From Sphingobacteriaceae bacterium (lineage in GTDB: Bacteria; Bacteroidota; Bacteroidia; Sphingobacteriales; Sphingobacteriaceae): a stretch of DNA of 64,000 nt. The stretch covers positions 62,001 to 126,000 of the forward strand of contig JAQSWM010000002.1 in the NCBI GenBank assembly GCA_029266635.1. Reading direction: 5' to 3'. The position numbers were made by a program, and so were the translations under genes. A model generated the notes under the pieces. It had not been told where the DNA came from and made no database searches. It saw only the letters and a list, made by a program, of their open reading frames with translations. Positions 17,435 to 24,708 of this stretch are shown in pieces. The first letter of the stretch is position 1. The number at the start of each line of letters is the position of its first letter.

Positions 17435-19063
17435 TCAGCGGCTGCTCTGATGCCACTTTTTAGATCTGAAAGTTCCGATAATCAAAAATATCGCAAACGC
17501 TCCACTGCCCAAACATCCCGCGAAAGCGATGTAGTCTCCATGCTTTACATAAAACGTCAGAGACTCATTAAGGTTGATATCAGCTTTCAGAGCAGTCGGT
17601 ACCCACCAATCCGATTTCTTCACCACATCCCCACGCTGATTTATAAAACCCGAAATGCCCGTGTTAGCCGCCCGTGCTACCCATCTCCGCGTTTCTATTG
17701 CTCTCAACTTTGCGTAGTCAAAATGCTGGTCCTTGCCGGATGTATTTCCCCACCATCCATCGTTGGTCACAATGGCAATGAACTGGGCGCCCTTTGCCAC
17801 CCCCTTTGCCACCCACTCACCCCAGATTGATTCATAACAGATAACCGGCGCTGCGCCCATCCCGCTTTGCGAATAGAATACAGAAGGTTCAGGCTGGCTA
17901 CCGTAAGTGCCTCCGCCCCCGAAGCCTGCGAACAAGGGCTTCAGGAAAGACAAGGCTGCGAATGGCGTTTCCTCAACTCCCGGCACCAGTTTGGACTTGT
18001 GGTAAAACTGCACATTCGACGAATTCTCAATCTGAATGGCAGCATTAAACTCATCCATGTAACTACCTGCATTCTGGTTGAAGTAAGCTGAAGGGGTTTT
18101 TAAAGTATCGTACAGGGCATACGTGGATATGCCTGAAAGCACATTGCCGTTTTTGTACTTCGTTAAAAATTGCTGAACAGCCTGATAGTTGTAATTGTCC
18201 CTGATGCGAGCTTCGTCCACATACTGAGGCATCGCCGTTTCAGGCCAGATAAAATATTCGGTGTTCTGTTGGCCAAAAGAGTCGGATAAGTGGATGAGGT
18301 TTTGCAATTGTTCCTGAGCCGAAATGCTGTTGAACTTGTGATACGGATCAACATTGGGCTGCACCACCACTACATTCGCCGGATTAGTCTCTTCTTTGTA
18401 CCGGAAATAAATTATCAGCGAAACTGCTACTGGTATCAGGATATGTGATGCAAGTCGGAGGCTCAGATTCAGTCTTTTTCGCTTATCAGCTTTCTCCTGA
18501 ATTGCTAGATACAGGCTAAAAGCAAGGATATTCGACATCAAAATCCAATAAGTGCCGCCGTAAATTCCTGTCCATTCGTACCATTGGACGAGTTGGTGAG
18601 TGGCAGCAAAGCCGTTGCCAAGGTTCATCCACGGAAAAGCTAGATCCCAGCTTTGATGCAGATATTCATATCCAATCCAAAAACAAACGAGCCCGATATA
18701 ACTCCAGGTGAAAGTTGTGATTCGCCGCAGGCGATAGTAAAGCCAGAAAGCAAAGGTCATTAGCAAAGCCGCCAAACCGAAAGGTATTAGCGAAATCAGA
18801 ATGGCTACATATGATGGCATTACGGCATTTAATGAATTAAAAACCCAGTAAATGCATGCGGTATTCCAGATAACAAAAGCTGTGAAACACAGCCGGAAGA
18901 CCTTTTTGCCTTTTTTTGGGGCATCAGAGCGGATGATGTTTTCAACAGCGATGAGCAGCGGCACCAACGCGACCAATAATATCGGACCGGAGTATGGGAT
19001 AGGCGGCCAGGCAAGCCAAAGCAAGAAAGCGCTGAGCAAGGCCAGCAAATAGTTTCTCTGCAC
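17435..19063 (-). CDS. lnt: Apolipoprotein N-acyltransferase
   Basis: A 542-residue integral membrane protein with about seven N-terminal helices (1-215), then a nitrilase-fold periplasmic domain. Catalytic triad motifs are present: Glu in WPETAMPQ, Lys in KSKLVPGVEETPF and Cys409 in PVICYES. NDGWWGNTSGKDQHF is also typical. It adds the third acyl chain to lipoprotein amino termini, which is relevant here since many exported proteins of this window are lipoproteins. The start is GTG (19061-19063), 2 bases after the PH/SHOCT gene. Confidence 0.95.
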   Translation of the reverse strand: MQRNYLLALLSAFLLWLAWPPIPYSGPILLVALVPLLIAVENIIRSDAPKKGKKVFRLCFTAFVIWNTACIYWVFNSLNAVMPSYVAILISLIPFGLAALLMTFAFWLYYRLRRITTFTWSYIGLVCFWIGYEYLHQSWDLAFPWMNLGNGFAATHQLVQWYEWTGIYGGTYWILMSNILAFSLYLAIQEKADKRKRLNLSLRLASHILIPVAVSLIIYFRYKEETNPANVVVVQPNVDPYHKFNSISAQEQLQNLIHLSDSFGQQNTEYFIWPETAMPQYVDEARIRDNYNYQAVQQFLTKYKNGNVLSGISTYALYDTLKTPSAYFNQNAGSYMDEFNAAIQIENSSNVQFYHKSKLVPGVEETPFAALSFLKPLFAGFGGGGTYGSQPEPSVFYSQSGMGAAPVICYESIWGEWVAKGVAKGAQFIAIVTNDGWWGNTSGKDQHFDYAKLRAIETRRWVARAANTGISGFINQRGDVVKKSDWWVPTALKADINLNESLTFYVKHGDYIAFAGCLGSGAFAIFLIIGTFRSKKWHQSSR

Positions 19064-19065
19064 GT

Positions 19066-19644
19066 TTACAGTTGAGATAAAATATCGGCTTTTTTTGCCT
19101 CGTATTCCTGTTGGGATATGAGCTCTCTGTCAAAAAGAGACTTTAGTTTTTGCAGTTTTTGAGTGGCTTCGTCTTCTTGCGAGAGCGGTGCTGCGGCAGG
19201 CTGAGCTGGTGCCGGAGCGGAAGCCCGTTCTTGTTCCATCTGCTGTTGCCTTTGCGCCTGCCGATCGTTCTCCAATTGCTGATTTGCAACCTGAGAAAGC
19301 TTACGGGCTTGTGTTTTCGGGATGTAATCTACGGTAATATTCTCGCCGGTATGCGGAACGGCCATGAATTTTGAACCCAGGATTTCTTCCTTGAAAGAAA
19401 CATCTTTAATATCTTTCCAGAAGAAGAAGTTAAAGTTTGTGGTGAAACCTAAGTTTCCAGGCGTGCAGAAAACAAGGCGTTTATTCGTTATCGCGATAGA
19501 TTCGGAAGCAATGCTAACCGGCTTTTTCTGCACAGCGAAGTACAAAAGCGTTTCGCCAGAGGTGAGCATATCGTCAAGTTTTCCTAAAACCTTTTCGGCA
19601 ATTTTAGGATCCTGATCGTCGGTTGTAAAATTATCTAAGTTCAT
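19066..19644 (-). CDS. Bacterial PH domain and SHOCT domain protein
   Basis: A 192-residue protein from ATG 19644. An upstream in-frame start would add 33 residues without homologous look. The N-terminal part (about 20-110) resembles a YokE-like bacterial PH domain (GETLLYFAVQKKPV, IAITNKRLVFCTPG, FFFWKDIKDVSFKEEILGSKF). A Gln/Ala/Pro-rich linker follows. The last 35 residues are a SHOCT motif (ATQKLQKLKSLFDRELISQQEYEAKKADIL). Such proteins are thought to bind membranes or oligomerise, but no function is established. It lies between rsmI and lnt, 2 bases before lnt. Confidence 0.8.
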   Translation of the reverse strand: MNLDNFTTDDQDPKIAEKVLGKLDDMLTSGETLLYFAVQKKPVSIASESIAITNKRLVFCTPGNLGFTTNFNFFFWKDIKDVSFKEEILGSKFMAVPHTGENITVDYIPKTQARKLSQVANQQLENDRQAQRQQQMEQERASAPAPAQPAAAPLSQEDEATQKLQKLKSLFDRELISQQEYEAKKADILSQL

Positions 19645-19715
19645 TGTGCTGTTTATGACTGTGTTCTGTCGTAAGGCTTGTAGTCCATCGTCTATGGTCC
19701 ATAGTCTGGTGCATT

Positions 19716-20393
19716 TTACTTGCCGCCCCTTCCCGCCACACAAATTACAAATTCTCCTTTTAAGGTATTGTTTTCGAAGTGCGATTTTATTTCCGGCAGG
19801 GTGCCGCGTACGGTTTCTTCAAACATCTTGGTCAGTTCCCGCGATACTGAAGCCTGCCGCTCTTCTCCAAATACAACGATAAATTCTTCCAGGCATTTTA
19901 GCAGGCGGTGCGGAGATTCGTAAAAGATCATCGTACGCTCTTCTTCGACAAGAGATTTCAGACGAGTTTGCCTGCCTTTTTTGACAGGAAGAAAGCCTTC
20001 AAAAGTGAATCGGTCGGCGGGAAGGCCTGAATTTACCAAAGCGGGCACAAAAGCGGTGGCTCCGGGCAGGCACTCAACAACAACATCGTTTTTGATTGCT
20101 TCGCGGACGAGCAGGAAACCGGGGTCGGAGATGGCAGGCGTGCCCGCATCAGAAATCAGGGCAACCTGCTTGCCTTCTTTTAATAGCCGGATAATCTCGG
20201 TAGTTGATTTGTGTTCGTTGTGCTGATGATGAGCAAATACACGTTTATCAATCCCAAAGTGCTTGAGCAGCGGTGCGCTGGTGCGGGTATCTTCAGCCAA
20301 AATTATATCGGACTCCTTTAAAATTCGCAGAGCCCTTGCCGTGATGTCTTCAAGGTTTCCTATGGGAGTGGGAACGAGGTAAAGCTTGCTCAT
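19716..20393 (-). CDS. rsmI: 16S rRNA (cytidine(1402)-2'-O)-methyltransferase RsmI
   Basis: A 225-residue protein from ATG 20393 (MSKLYLVPTPIGNLEDIT). Upstream in-frame codons are non-conserved. Tetrapyrrole-methylase-fold motifs of RsmI are LVPTPIGNLEDITARAL, ESDIILAEDTRTS, LISDAGTPAISDPGFLLV, CLPGATAFVPALVNSGLP, FEGFLPVKKGRQ and FYESPHRLLKCLEE. It methylates the ribose of C1402 in 16S rRNA. It is the first gene of the minus-strand rsmI - PH/SHOCT - lnt cluster and is divergent from serS. Confidence 0.95.
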   Translation of the reverse strand: MSKLYLVPTPIGNLEDITARALRILKESDIILAEDTRTSAPLLKHFGIDKRVFAHHQHNEHKSTTEIIRLLKEGKQVALISDAGTPAISDPGFLLVREAIKNDVVVECLPGATAFVPALVNSGLPADRFTFEGFLPVKKGRQTRLKSLVEEERTMIFYESPHRLLKCLEEFIVVFGEERQASVSRELTKMFEETVRGTLPEIKSHFENNTLKGEFVICVAGRGGK

Positions 20394-20466
20394 TTTAGTT
20401 GCGGACTTTGTAGGATGAGGCGGGCAAAAAAACTGATATCTGCCTCCCACATCTCACATCTCCCAT

Positions 20467-20474
20467 TATCTTTG
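20467..20474 (+). promoter_or_regulatory. -7 box of the serS promoter
   Basis: TATCTTTG matches the Bacteroidota -7 consensus TAnnTTTG exactly and ends 15 bases before the serS ATG, giving a very short leader. No convincing -33 TTG is seen at the usual distance. Confidence 0.6.
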
Positions 20475-20489
20475 TCGAAAAAATAAGAG

Positions 20490-21761
20490 ATGCTGCAAGT
20501 TAGTTATATCCGCGAAAATAGAGATAAGGTTTTAGAGCGCCTGGCTGTTCGTAATTTCAAGCAACCTGAACTCGTAAACGAAATTATTTCGCTGGATGAA
20601 GAACGCCGAAGCACTCAGTCAACGCTCGATGCTATCGCCGCCCAGGCAAACGCTTCAGCCAAACAAATTGGCGAACTGATGCGCCAGGGGCAGAAAGAGC
20701 AGGCCGAGCAAATCAAATCCGAAGCAACAAACCTTCGGGAGCAGTCAAAATCTTTGAGTGAGAAGCTTTCGGTGATTGAAGAGCAACTGCAGTTGAAATT
20801 GGTTTTGTTGCCAAATTTGCCTCATACCTCAGTTCCTAAGGGCGTTTCTGCTGATGATAATCAAGTGGCTCTTGAATACGGCGAAAAACCGTCGCTTCAG
20901 GCAAACGCTTTGCCTCACTGGGAGCTTGCAACCAAATACGACATCATTGATTTTGAACTAGGCAACAAAATTGCAGGTGCGGGATTTCCGGTTTACAAAG
21001 GGAAAGGCGCCAAACTGCAGCGTGCGCTGATCAACTTCTTTCTCGACAACGCTGAAAAAGCAGGCTATCGCGAAATGCAGCCACCCATCGTGGTAAATGA
21101 AGATTCCGGCTTCGGAACGGGTCAACTCCCCGACAAGGAAGGGCAAATGTATCATGTTGGAATTGATAATCTGTACCTTATCCCCACGGCAGAAGTTCCG
21201 GTAACAAATCTCTACCGCGATGTTATTGTTAAGGAAGAAGAGCTTCCGATTATGAATTGCGCCTACACGCCTTGTTTTAGAAGGGAGGCGGGATCGTACG
21301 GAGCACACGTGCGTGGGCTTAACCGTTTGCACCAGTTTGATAAGGTGGAAATTGTGCAGGTGGCGCATCCTGATAAATCATACGAGATTTTGGAACAGAT
21401 GAGTTCTTATGTGCAGTCGCTTTTGCAAGCGCTGGAACTGCCGTACCGTGTTCTAAGCCTTTGCGGCGGAGATATGGGCTTTACGTCGGCCAAGACTTAC
21501 GATATGGAAGTTTGGTGTGCTGCCCAGGCACGCTGGCTGGAGGTTTCCTCTGTGTCAAACTTCGAGACTTATCAGGCAAATAGGTTGAAGTTGCGCTTTA
21601 AAGGCAAAGAGGGAAAGCCGCAACTGGCTCATACGCTGAATGGAAGTGCTCTGGCATTGCCAAGGATTGTGGCATCGCTTTTAGAAAATAATCAGACTGA
21701 AAAGGGGATTAAGATTCCGGCTGTGCTGGTGCCTTATACGAGGTTTGAGTATATCGACTGA
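20490..21761 (+). CDS. serS: Seryl-tRNA synthetase
   Basis: A 423-residue protein of normal length. The N-terminal coiled-coil tRNA-binding arm is at about 1-110. The class II catalytic core has motif 1 around residues 170-195, motif 2 (TPCFRREAGSYGAHVRGLNRLHQF) and motif 3 (HTLNGSALALPRIVASLLEN). It charges tRNA-Ser. It is divergent from rsmI and convergent with the frameshifted reductase gene, whose stop is 13 bases away. Confidence 0.97.
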   Translation: MLQVSYIRENRDKVLERLAVRNFKQPELVNEIISLDEERRSTQSTLDAIAAQANASAKQIGELMRQGQKEQAEQIKSEATNLREQSKSLSEKLSVIEEQLQLKLVLLPNLPHTSVPKGVSADDNQVALEYGEKPSLQANALPHWELATKYDIIDFELGNKIAGAGFPVYKGKGAKLQRALINFFLDNAEKAGYREMQPPIVVNEDSGFGTGQLPDKEGQMYHVGIDNLYLIPTAEVPVTNLYRDVIVKEEELPIMNCAYTPCFRREAGSYGAHVRGLNRLHQFDKVEIVQVAHPDKSYEILEQMSSYVQSLLQALELPYRVLSLCGGDMGFTSAKTYDMEVWCAAQARWLEVSSVSNFETYQANRLKLRFKGKEGKPQLAHTLNGSALALPRIVASLLENNQTEKGIKIPAVLVPYTRFEYID

Positions 21762-21774
21762 TCGAGCGTACGGC

Positions 21775-22763
21775 TTACATTTTCAGCACACGCTCCCAGA
21801 TTTCTTCATCTACTGGAATGCCATTCCTGCTATTATCCAACCGTGTTTTTAAGGTGTTTTCTCCCGGATATGAGATGTTGTTTCCATTCTCAGCCCGGCT
21901 CGATTTTGTATATTCCAATATCTCTTGGACCAATCTCTCAGTAGTTGACTTGTCATCTTGGTAGAAGCAGATAAATACCTGTGAAACTCCAGTCTCCCGT
22001 TCGTTGGCTTGCGTGATCTTTGCCGTCGATTGTCCGCCGCTCAATAGTGTGGCAAGCAGATCCAGCATCAGAGACAAACCCGAGCCTTTCCAAAAACCAA
22101 TTGGCAGCGCTCTTTGCGATTCGATAATGTCGGCCGGAGCTTTAGTCAGATTGCCTTTGACATCAAAGCCTCCGTCAAACAGAAGTTCTTTCCCCTTCGC
22201 TTTATACTCGTGTAACTTGCCATACGAGTATTGCGACATTGCCATGTCTAGCACCACATTCCCGACTTCCCGCGGCACCGCAATTACCAAGGGATTGTTC
22301 CCCAGCCTCGGCTCAATACCTCCCCAAGGCGGAACATTGGCAATAGTATTCGTGAAACAAATTCCAATCATCCTGCTTCCGCAGCCTGCCAGCCATAAGT
22401 GCCTCCACGCATCCAGTGATTGTTGTTTTTGAGAGCCACACAGCCCATGCCGTTTGCCTTGGCAAGTTGAATTGCCCGATCCATACAAATCCGGGCATTG
22501 ATTATTCCCGGTCCGGCGTTGCCATCCCATCGTTCTACTATGCCATTTGATTCAACCAATTCTGCTTCGGCATCTATCTTTATAACGTCATGCTTTACAT
22601 AATCAACAAAAGTTGGAAAGCGGTTTAGTCCATGAGTATAAACTCCGTCAAGGCTGTTTTCAGCGAAGCCATTCGCAAGGATTGTTGCTTTAGCTTCATC
22701 AAAGCCCAAGCTTGTAAGCACACGGTGAAATTCATCTTTTAAAACCTCAAATGGAACACGCAT
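21775..22763 (-). pseudogene. 2,3-diketo-L-gulonate reductase-like (Ldh family), frameshifted
   Basis: Two overlapping frames together make one full-length YiaK-like protein of about 330 residues. The first (22763-22368) encodes MRVPFEVLKDEFHRVL, GVYTHGLNRFP and NNNHWMRGGTYGWQAAEAG, then stops. The second, in another frame, resumes at once with MIGICFTNTIANVPPWGG near 22373 and runs to ILPIGFWKGSGLSLMLDL-type and NRRNGI-like segments (here LPIGFWKGSGLSLMLDLLA and NSRNGIPVDEEIWERVL) at 21775. One missing base at about 22373 explains it. It could be a true pseudogene, a sequencing error, or two coupled polypeptides through the ATGA overlap. The family reduces 2,3-diketo-L-gulonate or related keto acids with NAD(P)H. 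Confidence 0.85.
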
Positions 22764-22780
22764 AACGAGATCAAAATATA

Positions 22781-22806
22781 TAAAAAGCTCTCCACGAGGA
22801 AGAGCT
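22781..22806 (-). terminator. Terminator of the SIMPL gene
   Basis: AGCTCT (22786-22791) and AGAGCT (22801-22806) pair, extended by CC/GG inside. On the minus strand the stem is followed by TTTTTATATATTTTG. It lies 17 bases after the SIMPL stop, and its T-rich tail runs into the leader of the reductase gene. Confidence 0.8.
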
Positions 22807-22822
22807 AATCCAATGCTATTTT

Positions 22823-23530
22823 TTATTTTAGCTCAAACACCGCGTGTATCTGGTAGTTCAGCTTTATCTTTTTAAAGTCGATGTCGGGCATTGAACTCGC
22901 ATCGGAAGATACCATTCCTTCAGTTTTCATCATCGCGTTAGCACGATAGATTGGCTGCGGATAGTACTCATTATTGATCTCCTGAATGTCTAAAGCGCTT
23001 CCAACGTTGTCGCCTACAGCTTGGGCAAGGTAAGTGGCTTTCGCTTTGGCAGCCTGTAATGCCTTGATCTTGAGCTCTCGTTTCAGCGTTTCCATTTTGG
23101 AGTAATCGTAGCTCTCAATGTTGGTGTATTCTATGCCTTTTGGGTCAACGGCACTGATGATGGAGTTAAGCTTTGAAAGGTCAGTAACCTTGATACGGTA
23201 CTGCTTGCGGGCCAAAAAATCCGGGTTTTTCTTTTTCTCCCAAGTGTAATTATAGCTGGAGATGTTGTTGATTGTGAAATCTTCTTTCGGAATTCCGGCG
23301 GCAAGAACTGCTGTTTGAAGCTGCCGCTCGAGCTCTTCAATCTCCACTTTCTTCTTGCTGTTGTTGTCTCTAAAATATTCCTTCAAAGAAATTCCGAAGT
23401 TGATTATATCCGGAGTGACTTCAGCTTCGGCTGAGCCGGTTACATCAATTTTTCTGCGGGTATCAAATGTTTGTGAGAAGCCGGTAAGGCTTATTGAAGT
23501 CAGAGCTAATGCAAATAGGATCCTTTTCAT
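22823..23530 (-). CDS. SIMPL domain-containing periplasmic protein
   Basis: A 235-residue protein with a signal peptide (about 1-19, ending GFSQ). The mature part matches SIMPL (DUF541, Oxidative-stress defence family) proteins: RKIDVTGSAEAEVTPDIINFGISL near the start, a central YNYTWEKKKNPDFLARKQYRI-type stretch, then LKIKALQAAKAKATYLAQAVGDNVG. E. coli YggE is the best-known member. The molecular function is not established. Monocistronic, with its own terminator. Confidence 0.88.
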   Translation of the reverse strand: MKRILFALALTSISLTGFSQTFDTRRKIDVTGSAEAEVTPDIINFGISLKEYFRDNNSKKKVEIEELERQLQTAVLAAGIPKEDFTINNISSYNYTWEKKKNPDFLARKQYRIKVTDLSKLNSIISAVDPKGIEYTNIESYDYSKMETLKRELKIKALQAAKAKATYLAQAVGDNVGSALDIQEINNEYYPQPIYRANAMMKTEGMVSSDASSMPDIDFKKIKLNYQIHAVFELK

Positions 23531-23640
23531 GTTTAGAAATTTACTTTGTTAACTTGAATACTGGATGAATGTTTGAACACGATTCCACAGCCAGCTTTGT
23601 AACATAGACGATGGGATTGAGCTGGGTGTAACAGTAGCGC

Positions 23641-23665
23641 AAAAAAAAGCCGCTGAACGCGGCTT
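23641..23665 (-). terminator. Terminator of the ileS - DksA-like - lspA operon
   Basis: AAGCCGC (23647-23653) pairs with GCGGCTT (23659-23665). On the minus strand the stem is followed by an uninterrupted T tract (23648-23641). It lies directly downstream of the lspA stop at 23670. Confidence 0.92.
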
Positions 23666-23669
23666 AATG

Positions 23670-24320
23670 TTATTCTTCTACTATTTCGTTGTGAGGCGTG
23701 AGCTCCACCTTCTTTTCTTCCTTGAAATACTTTTTCTGAAAGATCAGGATCATGATAACTCCCACGGATATGGCTGCGTCGGCTATGTTGAACACTGGCC
23801 GGAAAAATATGAACTCTTCGCCTCCCCACACGGGGAAAGATGCAGGGAAGCTTCCCTGAAGGATGGGGAAATAAAACATATCCACAACCCGCCCGTAAAA
23901 TAGTCCGGCGTAGCCGCCCCCCGCAGGAAGGAATTTAGCAGGTTCGTAATAACTGCTTTCGCTGAAAAGAAGGCCGTAAAACGTTGAGTCGATGATGTTG
24001 CCCATCGCTCCGGCAAAGATCATGGCCACATTGAGGATGAGTCCTCGGTGATAGCGCTTTTTTATCAGGTAAACCACACCGTAGCCAATCCCGCACACTG
24101 CGGCAATCCTGAAAAGGGTCAGGAATAGCTTTCCGGCTTCTCCGCCGAACTCCATCCCAAACGCCATCCCGTTATTCTCGGTGAAATGGATGATAAACCA
24201 TTTGCCCGCGATGTGGATTTCCTGTCCCATGCTCATGTTAAGCTTGATCCAGAATTTAAGAAGCTGATCGGCTAATAGAATAAAAATAATAAGTAAAGCA
24301 GGCTTGCTGTAACCTTTCAT
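23670..24320 (-). CDS. lspA: Lipoprotein signal peptidase (signal peptidase II)
   Basis: A 216-residue membrane protein with four hydrophobic helices. Family motifs are FTENNGMAFGM, then GAMGNIIDS and FRPVFNIADAAISVG, which hold the two catalytic aspartates. It is longer than the E. coli enzyme because of an inserted stretch between the catalytic motifs (RVVDMFYFPI ... FPVWGGEEF), as is usual in Bacteroidota. It cleaves lipoprotein signal peptides before the lipidated Cys. It is the last gene of the ileS operon, 3 bases after the DksA-like gene. Confidence 0.95.
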   Translation of the reverse strand: MKGYSKPALLIIFILLADQLLKFWIKLNMSMGQEIHIAGKWFIIHFTENNGMAFGMEFGGEAGKLFLTLFRIAAVCGIGYGVVYLIKKRYHRGLILNVAMIFAGAMGNIIDSTFYGLLFSESSYYEPAKFLPAGGGYAGLFYGRVVDMFYFPILQGSFPASFPVWGGEEFIFFRPVFNIADAAISVGVIMILIFQKKYFKEEKKVELTPHNEIVEE

Positions 24321-24323
24321 TTG

Positions 24324-24707
24324 TTACTGCTTCAATTTAGCTTCCATACTAAGGGTAGTATGCGGAACTGCACGCAGGCGTTCTTTTTGGATCAGTTTGC
24401 CTGTTTCTCTGCAAATACCATATGTTTTGTTCTGGATACGCCCTAAAGCTGCTTCCAGGTTCTCGATGAATTTCTTCTGACGTGCAGCAAGCTGGTTGAT
24501 CTGCTCTTTTTCAAGCGTTGCAGAGCCGTCTTCTAAGGTTTTATAGGTTCCAGCAGTATCATCTGTGCCATTTGCGTTGGGGCTGCTGAGCGATAATGCC
24601 AAAGCAGCAAGCTCTTCTTTAGAACTGCGCAATTTTTCTAAAATTATTTCTTTAAATTCCTGTAGCTCGGCATCAGAATACCGGGTTTTCTCAGTGTTGT
24701 TCTCCAT
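24324..24707 (-). CDS. TraR/DksA-family protein lacking zinc-finger cysteines
   Basis: A 127-residue protein with an N-terminal coiled coil (about 10-92) and a short C-terminal segment KTYGICRETGKLIQKERLRAVPHTT, the recognisable TraR/DksA signature. Only one cysteine (Cys99) is present, where classic DksA has four zinc ligands. This reduced form is usual in Bacteroidota homologues found between ileS and lspA. It may bind RNA polymerase through its secondary channel. That role is inferred from the family. Confidence 0.88.
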   Translation of the reverse strand: MENNTEKTRYSDAELQEFKEIILEKLRSSKEELAALALSLSSPNANGTDDTAGTYKTLEDGSATLEKEQINQLAARQKKFIENLEAALGRIQNKTYGICRETGKLIQKERLRAVPHTTLSMEAKLKQ

Positions 24708-24708
24708 C

